From Mariprofundus sp. (GTDB taxonomy: Bacteria > Pseudomonadota > Zetaproteobacteria > Mariprofundales > Mariprofundaceae): a stretch of DNA of 19,151 bases. This document shows, in pieces, positions 1 through 8,972 of the stretch; positions within the stretch are counted from its first letter, which is position 1; each line of letters begins with the position of its first letter. The stretch covers positions 1 through 19,151 of the forward strand of contig JAUZQH010000064.1 in assembly GCA_030951065.1 (NCBI GenBank). Direction: 5' to 3'. Position numbers and translations under genes: made by a program. A model generated the notes under the pieces. That model saw only the letters and a list, made by a program, of their open reading frames with translations, was not told the DNA's origin and searched no databases.

Positions 1-135
1 GAATAGGATGTATAATTATACGGTATTTCGCGGATATTTTCGGGCACTCGCTCTCCATGATAGTCACTATACGTGTCGCCGGCGCAGCATAATAAGCCTG
101 CCAGATGAATGAAACCTTAAAATTGATATTGTCGA

Positions 136-164
136 TTGAAACATACTGCCCCCGCTGCTAGAAA
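136..164 (+). promoter_or_regulatory. Candidate promoter of the tRNA-Val gene
   Basis: TTGAAA (136-141) is followed after 17 bases by TAGAAA (159-164), giving 5/6 and 4/6 matches to the sigma-70 boxes. The predicted start near 171 lies about 12 bases before the tRNA. The stretch between -10 and start is GC-rich, as is typical of stringently controlled stable-RNA promoters. This rests on inspection of the sequence only. Confidence 0.4.
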
Positions 165-182
165 GCGTCCCCTTTGAAAACA

Positions 183-257
183 GGGCGATTAGCTCAGCGG
201 GAGAGCACTGCCTTCACACGGCAGGGGTCAGTGGTTCGATCCCACTATCGCCCACCA
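183..257 (+). tRNA. tRNA-Val, anticodon CAC
   Basis: A complete cloverleaf can be drawn. The 7-bp acceptor stem pairs 183-189 with 247-253. The D stem is GCTC/GAGC with a minimal 7-base loop. The anticodon stem CTGCC/GGCAG encloses the loop TTCACAC, so the anticodon is CAC and reads GTG (valine). The T stem is AGTGG/CCACT with loop TTCGATC. A discriminator A at 254 is followed by an encoded CCA tail (255-257). It stands alone, with no other tRNA in the window. tRNA 3' ends are common insertion points for integrative elements, but no second copy of this 3' end is seen here. Confidence 0.97.
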
Positions 258-323
258 TCTAAACTACTAGAAACATTGAATTTTCTCTCTATAAAAAATT
301 CCAACGCAAGTGCTTTTTCTTGT

Positions 324-343
324 AGTGGGCCCGCAGTGGGCCC
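324..343. repeat. Tandem direct repeat AGTGGGCCC x2
   Basis: AGTGGGCCC occurs at 324-332 and again at 335-343, separated by GC, so the period is 11 bases (about one helical turn). Each copy contains the palindrome GGGCCC. The position about 70 bases after a tRNA 3' end is compatible with a recombinase or regulator binding site, but no integrase is nearby. Confidence 0.7.
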
Positions 344-366
344 AAAATGAGACCATTGATTATTGA

Positions 367-397
367 GTGACCACTGACTGTACAAGGCAGTGGTCAC
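367..397. repeat. Perfect 10-bp inverted repeat with 11-base loop
   Basis: GTGACCACTG (367-376) is the exact reverse complement of CAGTGGTCAC (388-397). There is no T-run after either arm, so a classical intrinsic terminator is unlikely. It may be an RNA hairpin, a protein-binding site or a remnant of a mobile element end. Confidence 0.75.
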
Positions 398-567
398 GAT
401 CTGACCCTTGGTGAATTCGACCTCTACATAAATATATGTGGCAACTAATTATTAGAATTTCGTCCAAACAAAAAAACAACATCATGCCAAGATGAAGGCA
501 GGCCTGTTGTGCATGACAGAGAAAACTCTGGGAGATATTGAGATGTTCCGCTATGCTGTTTTTTCGG

Positions 568-576
568 AAAGGAGGG
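568..576 (+). promoter_or_regulatory. Strong Shine-Dalgarno site fixing the DUF4197 start
   Basis: AAAGGAGGG ends 6 bases before the ATG at 583. It makes that codon the start rather than the in-frame TTG at 538, and the resulting N-terminus is a clean signal peptide. Confidence 0.8.
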
Positions 577-582
577 AAAGCG

Positions 583-1341
583 ATGAAAGGATCAAAGTGG
601 AAATATGCGATGATTGCAGGGGCTATGCTCTTCCCTTCATTGCAGGCTTCAGCCGGTTTCATGGATCAGATTGGTGGCTTGATCGGTGGTGCGGGAAGTG
701 AAAAACCTGCTGCCTCGACCATGCCTTCCGCGACTGCCCTGAGCAAATCGGACATGATTGCCGGATTAAAAGACGCGCTGCGCGTCGGTTCGAAAAATGT
801 AATAGGGAAGTTGGGGAAAACCGATGGTTTCAATGCCGACCCGAAGATTCATATCCCGCTACCGGAAAATCTGCAAACGGTGAAGTCCACCCTGTCCGCT
901 ATCGGCATGGGAGGTATGATGGACGACCTCGAACTCAAACTGAACCGCGCCGCTGAACTGGCCACACCCAAAGCCAAACGTATTTTCGGCAATGCGATCC
1001 GGGAAATGAGCTTCGATGATGCCAGAAAAATCCTCAATGGACCGGATGATGCAGCCACGCAATATTTCAAGGCGAAGATGTCTGTGCCATTATCCAGGGA
1101 AATGCGCCCGATTGTAAAAAAATCGTTGAATCAGGCCGGAGCAGTACAAGCCTATGATGGTATCATGGGACAATACCGGAACATCCCGTTTGTACCGGAT
1201 GTAAAAGCCAATCTGACCCAGCATGTTGTCGATCTGGGTATGGCCGGTATTTTTCACTACATGGCCGAGGAAGAAGCCGCGATTCGAAAGAATCCTGTCA
1301 AACGCACCACAGCTATTCTGAAAAAAGTGTTTGGTCGTTAA
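583..1341 (+). CDS. Secreted DUF4197 family protein
   Basis: This is a 252-residue protein of unknown function, recognised as DUF4197 by its overall pattern: a glycine-rich start of the mature protein, then a long helical domain including a DDLELKLNRAAE segment and a region rich in NIPFVPD and HVVDLGMAGIFHYMAEEE. Residues 1-24 form a Sec signal peptide: basic KGSKWK, then a hydrophobic core, ending in ASA before Gly25. That is a signal peptidase I site, so the product is probably periplasmic. No lipobox or further membrane segment is seen. The start is set by the strong Shine-Dalgarno site at 568-576. The gene is monocistronic, since a tRNA lies before it and rmlB converges on it with a 7-base gap. 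DUF4197 proteins have no established biochemical role and none is proposed here. Confidence 0.85.
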   Translation: MKGSKWKYAMIAGAMLFPSLQASAGFMDQIGGLIGGAGSEKPAASTMPSATALSKSDMIAGLKDALRVGSKNVIGKLGKTDGFNADPKIHIPLPENLQTVKSTLSAIGMGGMMDDLELKLNRAAELATPKAKRIFGNAIREMSFDDARKILNGPDDAATQYFKAKMSVPLSREMRPIVKKSLNQAGAVQAYDGIMGQYRNIPFVPDVKANLTQHVVDLGMAGIFHYMAEEEAAIRKNPVKRTTAILKKVFGR

Positions 1342-1348
1342 GGAAACG

Positions 1349-2353
1349 CTATTCGGCTTCTTGTAAATACCACTGGACGGTTTTGCGGATGCCGGTCTCA
1401 AATGTTTCCGTCGGCGTCCAGCCCAATTCTTCGCCCATCCTGCTTGCATCGATGGCATAACGCCAGTCATGGCCGGGACGATCGGTCACAAATGAAATCA
1501 GTGTTTCGTGATTACCGCCCGGCCTGAACTCATCCATCAACTTGCAGATGCATTTCACAATGTCGATATTGGCCCACTCGTTGATACCACCTATATTATA
1601 GGTCTCCCCCAACCGGCCAGCCCGAATCACGGCATCAATACCTGAGCAATGGTCTTCAACATAAAGCCAGTCGCGAATATTGGAGCCGTCACCATAGACA
1701 GGGATGGGGCTGCCATTTAGACAATTGCGGATAATCGTCGGAATCAGTTTTTCGCTGTGCTGGTACGGTCCATAGTTATTTGAGCAGTTGGTCGTGGTGA
1801 CAGGCAGACCATAGGTATGGAAATATGCACGCACCAAATGATCCGAGCCCGCCTTGGAAGCCGAATACGGCGAATTGGGAGCATACGGGGTGGTTTCACT
1901 GAATGCCGGATCATCTTTTTCAAGCGTGCCGTACACCTCATCGGTGGAAATATGGTGGAACCGGAAAGACGACAGGGATGAGCCTTCAAGCCAATACTGC
2001 CGGGCTGCTTCCAGCAAGGTAAAGGTGCCCATTACATTGGTTTTCACAAATATTTCCGGACCGGATATAGAATTGTCGACATGTGACTCGGCGGCAAAAT
2101 GTACAATGGTATCAATGGCATGCTCATGCAACAGCCGGTCAATCAATGACCGATCACAGATATCGCCCTGCACAAAACGATGGCGCGATGCATCCGGTAA
2201 ATCTTTAAGATTATCCAGCGAACCTGCATAGGTGAGCAGATCAAGATTAACGACATGTACATCCGGATCACTGGACAGCATAAAACGCACGTAATTACTG
2301 CCGATAAAACCGGCCCCTCCGGTTACCAGAATGTTGTTCGGTTTATATGTCAT
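1349..2353 (-). CDS. rmlB: dTDP-glucose 4,6-dehydratase
   Basis: The enzyme converts dTDP-glucose to dTDP-4-keto-6-deoxyglucose, the entry step to dTDP-rhamnose and other deoxy sugars of surface polysaccharides. It is an extended short-chain dehydrogenase of 334 residues. The NAD-binding motif TGGAGFIG is at residues 11-18, the diagnostic catalytic Thr-Asp-Glu is at 137-139 (in STDEVYG), and the YxxxK pair is Tyr163/Lys167. The substrate-region motif NNYGPYQ and RDWLYVEDH follow. The loop between TDE and YxxxK is a little shorter than in E. coli RmlB. ATG 2353 was chosen because AAGGGA lies 6 bases upstream; another ATG at 2374 would overlap the preceding gene's stop. The gene follows the epimerase by 14 bases and is co-transcribed with it. 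The rmlA, rmlC and rmlD genes are not in the window. Confidence 0.93.
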   Translation of the reverse strand: MTYKPNNILVTGGAGFIGSNYVRFMLSSDPDVHVVNLDLLTYAGSLDNLKDLPDASRHRFVQGDICDRSLIDRLLHEHAIDTIVHFAAESHVDNSISGPEIFVKTNVMGTFTLLEAARQYWLEGSSLSSFRFHHISTDEVYGTLEKDDPAFSETTPYAPNSPYSASKAGSDHLVRAYFHTYGLPVTTTNCSNNYGPYQHSEKLIPTIIRNCLNGSPIPVYGDGSNIRDWLYVEDHCSGIDAVIRAGRLGETYNIGGINEWANIDIVKCICKLMDEFRPGGNHETLISFVTDRPGHDWRYAIDASRMGEELGWTPTETFETGIRKTVQWYLQEAE

Positions 2354-2367
2354 CGCAATTCCCTTAG

Positions 2368-3411
2368 TCAGCATTGATAATACTCTCTATACCAGTCCAC
2401 AAATTGCTGAACGCCTTTATCTATCACGGTTGCTGGTCGATAATCCATATCACGCATCAAATCAGCCACATCCGCATAAGTAGCCTGCACATCACCCGGC
2501 TGCATGGCTATATAGTTCTTCTTTGCTTCCATGCCCAGTGCCTTTTCAATCGCTGCGATAAAATCACCCAACTCAACCGGCCTGGCATTCCCGATATTGT
2601 AAACCCGCCACGGTGCCCTGCTCGAACCGGGATCCGGAGCTTTACCATTCCAGTCCGGATTCGCTTCAGCCGGATGAGCCAGCACTCGGGTGACACCTTC
2701 AACGACATCGTCGATATAAGTGAAATCACGCCGCATTTTACCGTGATTGAACACATCGATCGTGTCCCCGGCCAGTATCGCTCTGGCAAACAGGAAATAT
2801 GCCATATCAGGTCTGCCCCATGGGCCGTATACCGTAAAAAAACGCAATCCCGTTGTCGGCAGGCCATACAGATGCGAATAGGTATGAGCCATAAGTTCGT
2901 TGGCCTTTTTGGTTGCTGCATACAGTGAAATCGGGTGATCCACATTATCATGCACCGAAAAGGGCATCGACTCATTGGCGCCGTATACGGAAGATGAGGA
3001 GGCATACACCAGATGTTTGATGGGGTTGTGGCGGCAACCCTCCAGAATATTGGTGAAGCCGACAATATTGCTGTCAATGTAGGCATGCGGATTCTGCAAT
3101 GAATAGCGCACCCCGGCCTGAGCGGCCAGATGGACGACCTGATCGAACTGCTCTTCTGCAAACAGTTGCTCCATACCCGCCCTGTCTGCTACATCCATTT
3201 TTATGAAACGAAAACCGGATTTCCCTGTCAAACGCTCAAGCCGGGCCTCTTTGAGACTGACATCGTAATAGTCATTCAGATTATCCAGTCCGATGACGTC
3301 ATGACCAGCTGCCAGCAACCGGTGACTCAAGTGGGAGCCGATAAAACCCGCCGCACCGGTTACCAGCACCTTTGCAGGGGAAATGGCTTGAACCTTATGA
3401 TTTGTACTCAT
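2368..3411 (-). CDS. NAD-dependent epimerase, probably UDP-glucuronate 4-epimerase
   Basis: This 347-residue extended short-chain dehydrogenase most resembles the UDP-glucuronate 4-epimerase group (CapI/LspL type), which makes UDP-galacturonate for capsule or LPS. It carries GAAGFIG (residues 19-25), the DNLNDYYD segment after the second strand that is typical of this group, SSSSVYG (138-144), and catalytic Tyr164/Lys168. [14 protein letters not shown] and [14 protein letters not shown] are further signatures of the uronate epimerases. UDP-glucose 4-epimerase is a less likely alternative. ATG 3411 is preferred because GGTGGAG sits just upstream; an in-frame GTG at 3420 would add three residues. 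It lies 83 bases after cysC and 14 bases before rmlB, and has its own candidate promoter at 3462-3491. Confidence 0.85.
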   Translation of the reverse strand: MSTNHKVQAISPAKVLVTGAAGFIGSHLSHRLLAAGHDVIGLDNLNDYYDVSLKEARLERLTGKSGFRFIKMDVADRAGMEQLFAEEQFDQVVHLAAQAGVRYSLQNPHAYIDSNIVGFTNILEGCRHNPIKHLVYASSSSVYGANESMPFSVHDNVDHPISLYAATKKANELMAHTYSHLYGLPTTGLRFFTVYGPWGRPDMAYFLFARAILAGDTIDVFNHGKMRRDFTYIDDVVEGVTRVLAHPAEANPDWNGKAPDPGSSRAPWRVYNIGNARPVELGDFIAAIEKALGMEAKKNYIAMQPGDVQATYADVADLMRDMDYRPATVIDKGVQQFVDWYREYYQC

Positions 3412-3461
3412 GTGCTCCACCGAAAAAAATCAATTCTCATGGTCACTGCAAATTCTGACTG

Positions 3462-3491
3462 ATTATACTGACCTATCCAATAACCGGTCAC
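3462..3491 (-). promoter_or_regulatory. Candidate promoter for the epimerase-rmlB pair, with flanking repeats
   Basis: On the minus strand GTGACC (3491-3486) is followed after 18 bases by a perfect TATAAT (3467-3462). The predicted start near 3455 gives a leader of about 44 bases. The octamer GGTCACTG (plus strand) occurs at 3486-3493, overlapping the -35, and again at 3441-3448, downstream of the start. The element lies immediately after the cysC stop, so the two sugar genes could be expressed apart from cysC. Confidence 0.42.
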
Positions 3492-3494
3492 TGA

Positions 3495-4118
3495 TTACTT
3501 CTCACTGTTTCCAATCACCCCGGCCTCTTGCAGATAGGCCAGTACCTGTTCAACACATTCATCCAGCGGCAATGATCCGGTGTCCACAACCAGTTCAGGG
3601 TTCTCGGGCTCCTCGTAGGGCGAGGAGATACCTGTAAATGCCTTGATTTCTCCGGACCGGGCACGGGCATACAAGCCTTTTACATCCCTTGATTCGCACT
3701 CATCGACAGAAGCACGGCAATAGATTTCAATAAAATCGCCATCATCGGCCAGTGCCCGCACCCTGTCGCGATCAGCACGAAATGGAGAAATAAATGCGGT
3801 CAGGGCAATCACACCGGCTTCAATAATCAGCTTGGACATTTCACCAATACGACGGATATTTTCCTGCCTGTCGGCATCAGAGAAACCAAGATCAGAGCAA
3901 AGACCATGGCGGACATTGTCACCGTCAAAAACAAAGGTTCGCGCACCCAGTTGATGCAATCTCTCTTCAACGGCATGGGCCAGCGTCGATTTTCCCGCTC
4001 CGGACAAGCCGGTAAACCAGAGAATGACACTGCGATGACCGTTGGCTGCTTCACGACGCTTGCGTGTTACGGTGGCCTGATGCCAAACCACATTACTGCT
4101 TTTTTTCTGCTCACTCAT
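3495..4118 (-). CDS. cysC: Adenylylsulfate (APS) kinase
   Basis: The enzyme phosphorylates APS at the 3' position with ATP to form PAPS, the activated sulfate used for assimilation or for sulfotransferases. It is a single-domain kinase of 207 residues, the normal size for a stand-alone CysC, with no fused CysN domain. The P-loop GLSGAGKST is at 37-45, DGDNVR at 65-70, and FISPFR at 109-114 with the family's conserved serine at 111; KGLYARAR and FTGISSPYE follow. ATG 4118 gives the expected MSEQ..NVVWH N-terminus; AGGGAG lies about 11 bases upstream. The cysDN and cysH genes are absent here. Instead it precedes two nucleotide-sugar genes, which fits either general sulfate activation or sulfation of a polysaccharide. 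It is transcribed divergently from metH. Confidence 0.94.
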   Translation of the reverse strand: MSEQKKSSNVVWHQATVTRKRREAANGHRSVILWFTGLSGAGKSTLAHAVEERLHQLGARTFVFDGDNVRHGLCSDLGFSDADRQENIRRIGEMSKLIIEAGVIALTAFISPFRADRDRVRALADDGDFIEIYCRASVDECESRDVKGLYARARSGEIKAFTGISSPYEEPENPELVVDTGSLPLDECVEQVLAYLQEAGVIGNSEK

Positions 4119-4175
4119 TGATACAGGAACTCCCTTGTAACTGCTCAGATGGAACCTTTCTATTTGATACAGGAA
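4118..4175. repeat. 12-bp direct repeat in the cysC leader
   Basis: TTGATACAGGAA occurs at 4118-4129 and again at 4164-4175, 46 bases apart start to start. The first copy abuts and overlaps the first base of the cysC start codon; the second lies in the middle of the predicted 5' leader. It may be a paired operator or a duplicated leader segment. Confidence 0.75.
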
Positions 4176-4225
4176 AACTTCTACACACCGAAAGAAAACA
4201 ACCCGGCCTTCAATATCAGGCGGCA

Positions 4226-4234
4226 ATTATAGCA
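4226..4234 (-). promoter_or_regulatory. Extended -10 of the cysC promoter
   Basis: On the minus strand the sequence reads TGCTATAAT, a perfect extended -10. The -35 region is poor, which is common for extended -10 promoters. The predicted start near 4219 leaves a leader of about 100 bases that contains both copies of the 12-bp repeat. Confidence 0.5.
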
Positions 4235-4333
4235 GAAAAAAACACAATTGAGACTGGCAATAATCAGACCAAGAGCGAAAGAACATTATTTTTAAGATGA
4301 CTAGAACGAATCGGCGCTGCTAGCTTGCGCGAT

Positions 4334-7300
4334 ATGAAACGAGCCGATCTTTTACAGCAACAGATAAACCAGCGGATTCTGATCCTGGATGGTGCCATGG
4401 GTACGATGATCCAGTCTTACAGGCTGGAGGAGGCCGACTACAGGGGGGATCGCTTTGCCGACTGGCCCAGCGAACTGAAAGGCAACAATGACCTGCTATC
4501 CCTGACACAGCCACAGATCATCCGGGAGATTCATACAGCTTATCTTGAAGCAGGCGCTGATATTGTTGAAACCAACACATTCAATGCCAATTCCATATCC
4601 ATGGCCGATTACGGTATGGAATCGCTGGTCTATGAACTGAACAAGGCGGGCGCGGCACTCGCACGCGAAGCCTGTGATGCATTGGCAAGTGACGCAAAAC
4701 CGCGCTTTGTCGCCGGTGTACTGGGTCCGACATCACGCACCTGTTCGCTTTCACCTGATGTGAATGATCCGGGTTTCCGCAATATTACCTTCGACGAACT
4801 GGTCGAAACCTACACTGAAGCCACGCACGGACTGATTGATGGCGGTGCCGACATCATCCTGATTGAAACTGTCTTTGATACGCTCAATGCCAAAGCAGCG
4901 GTTTTTGCGGTGAAGAAATATTTTGAAGATACAGCGATGGAATTACCCATCATGATATCCGGCACCATTACCGATGCCTCCGGCCGCACCCTGTCCGGCC
5001 AGACCGCCACGGCCTTTTACAATTCACTCGCACACGCTCAACCTGTCTCCATTGGACTGAATTGCGCCCTTGGTGCCAACGAATTACGCCAGTATATCGA
5101 AGAACTGTCCGACACAGCCTCCTGTGCCATCAATGCTCATCCCAATGCAGGGCTTCCCAATGCATTCGGTGGTTACGATGAAACACCGGAAGATATGGCT
5201 GCCGAGATTAAAGAATGGGCAGAATCCGGTTTCCTGAACATTATCGGCGGTTGCTGCGGTACCGGCCCCGATCATATTCGCGCCATGGCCAGTGCCGTGG
5301 AAGGCATCGCCCCACGCCCGGCTCCCAAACCTGACATTCAGTGCCGTTTATCCGGACTGGAGCCATTACATATCAATAAAGACAGTCTGTTTGTCAATGT
5401 CGGCGAACGTGCCAATGTCACCGGCTCCGCCCGCTTCAAACGACTGGTCATGGCCGGCGATTACGCTACCGCGCTGGATGTCTGCCGGGAACAGGTGGAA
5501 AACGGAGCCCAGATCATCGACGTCAATATGGATGAGGCGATGCTGGACGGTGTTCAGGCCATGACGACGTTTCTCAATCTGATTGCCGCCGAACCGGATA
5601 TTTCGCGGGTACCGGTCATGATTGATTCATCCAAGTGGGAAATTATCGAAGCGGGCCTCAAATGTATTCAGGGCAAGGGCGTAGTAAACTCCATTTCACT
5701 CAAGGAAGGGGAAGCAGCATTTATCGAGCATGCCAAACTGGTACGCAATTACGGTGCTGCCGTAATTGTCATGGCCTTCGATGAGGACGGGCAGGCTGAT
5801 ACCTACGAACGCAAAATATCCATCTGCGAACGCTCCTACCGTGTGCTGACCGAAACCTGCGGTTTCCCGCCTGAAGATATTATTTTTGATCCGAATATCT
5901 TTGCCATCGCCACCGGCATCGAAGAACATAACAACTATGCTGTGGACTTCATCGAAGCCACCGGCTGGATCAAACAGAACCTGCCATATGCCATGATTTC
6001 CGGCGGTGTCTCCAATGTATCATTCTCCTTCCGTGGCAATAATCCGGTACGCGAAGCCATCCATTCCGTATTCCTCTATCACGCCATCAAACAGGGCATG
6101 GATATGGGCATCGTCAATGCCGGCCAGCTGGCAGTATATGATGATCTTCCGGAAGAGTTGCGTCAGTGCGTTGAAGATGTGGTGCTCAACCGTCGTGACG
6201 ATGCCACCGAACGCTTGCTGGATATTGCCGACAATTATCGCGGTGATGGCGTGCAGGCAAAAAAAGCCGATGATGAATGGCGCAAATTACCAGTCGCCAA
6301 ACGGCTCGAGCATGCGCTGGTCAAAGGCATTGATACCTATGTCGATGAAGATACTGAAGAAGCCCGCCTGGCTTTTGATACCCCGATTGAAGTCATTGAA
6401 GGGCCATTAATGGACGGCATGAATGTGGTCGGTGATCTGTTTGGTGATGGTAAGATGTTCCTGCCTCAGGTTGTAAAGTCCGCCCGCGTCATGAAAAAAG
6501 CCGTGGCCTGGCTAATGCCTTATATTGAAGCAGGCAAGGCTGCCGGCACCAACAGCTCCAACGGCAAGGTGCTGATGGCAACCGTCAAGGGTGATGTGCA
6601 TGATATCGGTAAAAATATCGTCGGCGTGGTACTCCAGTGCAACAACTTCGAGGTGATTGATCTTGGCGTCATGGTGCCTGCTGCCACCATTCTGGAAGAA
6701 GCCAGAAAGCACAATGTGGATATCATTGGACTGTCCGGCCTGATCACACCAAGTCTGGATGAAATGGTGCATATCGCCAAAGAAATGACCCGGCTGGGTT
6801 TTCACCTGCCCATTATGCTGGGCGGTGCCACCACTTCCAAAGCGCATACCGCTGTAAAAATCGAACCGGAATATGATGAGCCTGTGATTTGGGTCAAGGA
6901 TGCCTCCCGTGCCGTGGGCGTAGCACAAAATCTGATTTCGGAACTCAATCGCGCATCCTTTGTGCAAAAAACACGCGAAGAGTACAAAGGTGTACGTGAT
7001 CGCTATCTGGGCCGCCAGCAGCAAATCAACTGGTTAAGTCTGGCCGATGCACGCGCCAACCGGATCAATATCGACATCGCCAATATTCCTGCGGCCCCCA
7101 GACAACCGGGCATCACGGTGCTGGATGATATTTCGATTGCCGAAATTCGTGAGTTTATCGACTGGACACCGTTCTTCTCGGCATGGGAACTCAATGGAGC
7201 ATACCCGCGCATCCTGTCTGATCCGCACAAGGGCAAGGAAGCGCAAAAGCTGTTTGACGAGGCCAATCAGTGGCTCGACACCATTATTGAAAAAGGCTGG

Positions 7301-7993
7301 TTTACTGCGCGCGCCATCTTTGGTCTGTTTCCGGCTCAGGCTACGGATGATGACAGTGTCATTATCTTTAAAGATGAATCGCATCAGCAGGAGCTGGCCC
7401 GCTTCCACTTCCTGCGTCAGCAACAGGATAAAAAAGATGCGCGTGCCAATCTGTGTCTGGCCGACTTTGTCTGTGCTGAACAACCTGATCATATGGGTGC
7501 GTTTGCGGTCGGCATTTTCGGCGCGGAAGAACGAGCCAAAGCCTTTGAGGCGAAGCATGATGACTACAATGCTATCATGATCAAGGTACTGGCCGACCGC
7601 CTGGCCGAGGCGCTGGCAGAAATGCTGCATCATCGTGTACGCACACATTACTGGGCTTACGATGCCGATGAATCACTGAGCAATGAAGATATGATCCGTG
7701 AAAAATACCAGGGCATTCGGCCTGCAGCCGGCTATCCCGCCTGTCCGGAACATACCGAGAAAAATACGCTGTGGCAGCTACTCGATATAGAAAACCGGAT
7801 TGGCATGCAGTTGACGGAGTCCTGTGCCATGCTCCCTACAGCCGCCGTGTCCGGACTGTATTTCGCCAGCCCGGAATCACGTTATTTCACCGTTGGTAAA
7901 ATCAACAAAGATCAGGTGGAAGATTATGCCAGACGTAAAGGAATCAGCATTGAAGAAGCAGAAAAGTGGCTGGCTCCAAATCTGGGATATTAA
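4334..7993 (+). CDS. metH: Cobalamin-dependent methionine synthase
   Basis: MetH transfers a methyl group from 5-methyltetrahydrofolate via methylcobalamin to homocysteine, giving methionine and tetrahydrofolate in the cytoplasm. The 1,219-residue protein has all four modules in order. The homocysteine domain carries zinc ligands in GLNCALG (Cys244) and GGCCGT (Cys307/308). The pterin domain begins around [15 protein letters not shown]. The cobalamin domain has the DVHDIG motif, whose His near residue 756 is the lower cobalt ligand. The C-terminal AdoMet-binding reactivation domain has [12 protein letters not shown] near 1129. Sequence and length match E. coli MetH closely. ATG 4334 is preferred over an in-frame TTG at 4325, although no good Shine-Dalgarno site precedes either. 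No cobalamin or SAM/SAH riboswitch fold was recognised in the 215-base gap shared with cysC. Confidence 0.98.
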   Translation: MKRADLLQQQINQRILILDGAMGTMIQSYRLEEADYRGDRFADWPSELKGNNDLLSLTQPQIIREIHTAYLEAGADIVETNTFNANSISMADYGMESLVYELNKAGAALAREACDALASDAKPRFVAGVLGPTSRTCSLSPDVNDPGFRNITFDELVETYTEATHGLIDGGADIILIETVFDTLNAKAAVFAVKKYFEDTAMELPIMISGTITDASGRTLSGQTATAFYNSLAHAQPVSIGLNCALGANELRQYIEELSDTASCAINAHPNAGLPNAFGGYDETPEDMAAEIKEWAESGFLNIIGGCCGTGPDHIRAMASAVEGIAPRPAPKPDIQCRLSGLEPLHINKDSLFVNVGERANVTGSARFKRLVMAGDYATALDVCREQVENGAQIIDVNMDEAMLDGVQAMTTFLNLIAAEPDISRVPVMIDSSKWEIIEAGLKCIQGKGVVNSISLKEGEAAFIEHAKLVRNYGAAVIVMAFDEDGQADTYERKISICERSYRVLTETCGFPPEDIIFDPNIFAIATGIEEHNNYAVDFIEATGWIKQNLPYAMISGGVSNVSFSFRGNNPVREAIHSVFLYHAIKQGMDMGIVNAGQLAVYDDLPEELRQCVEDVVLNRRDDATERLLDIADNYRGDGVQAKKADDEWRKLPVAKRLEHALVKGIDTYVDEDTEEARLAFDTPIEVIEGPLMDGMNVVGDLFGDGKMFLPQVVKSARVMKKAVAWLMPYIEAGKAAGTNSSNGKVLMATVKGDVHDIGKNIVGVVLQCNNFEVIDLGVMVPAATILEEARKHNVDIIGLSGLITPSLDEMVHIAKEMTRLGFHLPIMLGGATTSKAHTAVKIEPEYDEPVIWVKDASRAVGVAQNLISELNRASFVQKTREEYKGVRDRYLGRQQQINWLSLADARANRINIDIANIPAAPRQPGITVLDDISIAEIREFIDWTPFFSAWELNGAYPRILSDPHKGKEAQKLFDEANQWLDTIIEKGWFTARAIFGLFPAQATDDDSVIIFKDESHQQELARFHFLRQQQDKKDARANLCLADFVCAEQPDHMGAFAVGIFGAEERAKAFEAKHDDYNAIMIKVLADRLAEALAEMLHHRVRTHYWAYDADESLSNEDMIREKYQGIRPAAGYPACPEHTEKNTLWQLLDIENRIGMQLTESCAMLPTAAVSGLYFASPESRYFTVGKINKDQVEDYARRKGISIEEAEKWLAPNLGY

Positions 7994-8018
7994 CGGAGTA
8001 TCGATATCTTCGCTGTAG

Positions 8019-8067
8019 CCGGAACGGGTAATAACTTCCGGGGAATATCACCTGCAGCGGAATATTC
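8019..8067. terminator. Paired hairpins between convergent metH and sucD
   Basis: CCGGAA (8019-8024) pairs with TTCCGG (8036-8041), and GAATAT (8043-8048) pairs with ATATTC (8062-8067). They sit in the 109-base gap where metH and sucD transcripts meet, a natural place for bidirectional termination. Stems are only 6 bp and no clear T-run follows, so this is tentative. Confidence 0.3.
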
Positions 8068-8102
8068 AGCCTGAATCATTCCCGGAATAACGCTTGAAAC
8101 TG

Positions 8103-8972
8103 TCAGGCCAGCAATTCGGCCATGCGTTGTCCGAGTAATGTGGGGTTATGTTCTACAGTCACACCGGCAGCTTCCAGCGCAGTAAATTTGGCTTCGGCAG
8201 TACCTTTGCCACCGGAGATAATCGCGCCTGCATGCCCCATGCGTTTGCCTTTCGGAGCAGTCGCACCGGCAATGAAGGCGACGACAGGTTTCGATACATG
8301 ATCCCGAATATAGTCGGCGGCATGCTCTTCATCCGAACCGCCGATTTCACCGATCATGACCACACCCTCGGTCTCCCCGTCAGCCTCGAATAATTTCAAT
8401 GCATCAATGAAGTTCATGCCATGGATCGGATCACCACCCATACCGATACAGGTGGATTGACCCAGGCCTGTCTGCGTTAATTGTTCGACTGCTTCATAGG
8501 TCAGCGTACCGGAACGTGAAATCACCCCGATCCGGCCGGGTTTGTGGATATGCCCCGGCATGATACCGATTTTCGCTTCCCCCGGCGTGATGATACCGGG
8601 ACAATTCGGACCGATCAGAATACAATCAAGCTGCGAAATCACTTTTTTAACATGCAACATATCCAGAACGGGAATCCCTTCCGTGATGCACGCAATCAAC
8701 CTGATACCGGCCTGCGCTGCTTCAATTATGGCATCTGCGGCAAAACGGGGCGGTACAAAAATCACTGTTGCCTCCGCTCCTGCCTGAGTGACTGCATCAG
8801 CAACCGTATTGAAAACAGGGTGGCTCAAATGGGTTTGCCCGCCCTTTCCGGGTGTCACGCCACCGACAAAACAGGTGCCATAGGCAATCATCTGCTCAGA
8901 ATGGAATGTTCCCTGCTTGCCCGTAAACCCCTGACAAATCACGCCTGTATTTCGATCCAGAATAACGCTCAT
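8103..8972 (-). CDS. sucD: Succinyl-CoA synthetase, alpha subunit
   Basis: SucD forms the complex with SucC that interconverts succinyl-CoA and succinate with formation of ATP or GTP in the TCA cycle. The 289-residue protein has the CoA-binding fold at its N-terminus ([13 protein letters not shown]), the IGPNCPGI motif in the middle, and the phosphohistidine loop MGHAGAI with His247. Its length equals the family standard. The start ATG overlaps the sucC stop by 4 bases (ATGA), and GAGGAAAT precedes it, so the two subunits are translationally coupled. It is the last gene of the mdh-sucC-sucD operon. Confidence 0.98.
   Translation of the reverse strand: MSVILDRNTGVICQGFTGKQGTFHSEQMIAYGTCFVGGVTPGKGGQTHLSHPVFNTVADAVTQAGAEATVIFVPPRFAADAIIEAAQAGIRLIACITEGIPVLDMLHVKKVISQLDCILIGPNCPGIITPGEAKIGIMPGHIHKPGRIGVISRSGTLTYEAVEQLTQTGLGQSTCIGMGGDPIHGMNFIDALKLFEADGETEGVVMIGEIGGSDEEHAADYIRDHVSKPVVAFIAGATAPKGKRMGHAGAIISGGKGTAEAKFTALEAAGVTVEHNPTLLGQRMAELLA

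Larger units (their letters stand above)
258..582. other. Gene-free region between tRNA-Val and the DUF4197 gene
   Basis: No coding sequence with a ribosome-binding site is visible on either strand. The stretch holds an AT-rich inverted repeat just after the tRNA (GAATTTT 278-284 with AAAATTC 295-301), a tandem 9-base repeat (324-343), a perfect 10-bp inverted repeat (367-397), and a small 5-bp stem with an AAAA loop (517-530) in what is probably the leader of the next gene. No convincing -35/-10 pair for that gene was found. Confidence 0.6.

Noticed and set aside
11..20. Palindrome TATAATTATA near the left edge as a divergent promoter
   Set aside because: No -35 at suitable distance in either direction and no gene nearby to serve.
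3..110. Open frames running in from the left edge (ending at 92 and about 110), and a minus-strand frame from ATG at 58
   Set aside because: Each is short and lacks recognisable protein features or a ribosome-binding site, so no partial gene can be supported.
360..662. 100-codon minus-strand frame over the tRNA-DUF4197 gap
   Set aside because: No ribosome-binding site or domain; it overlaps the signal peptide of the well-supported DUF4197 gene.
2508..3161. 217-codon minus-strand frame inside the epimerase gene
   Set aside because: It overlaps the epimerase in another frame of the same strand, has low-complexity composition and no start signal.
6512..7648. Two long minus-strand reading frames (6512-7024 and 7034-7648) opposite metH
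   Set aside because: They lie antisense to highly conserved metH coding sequence, have no family resemblance or ribosome-binding site, and are explained as shadows of the real frame.
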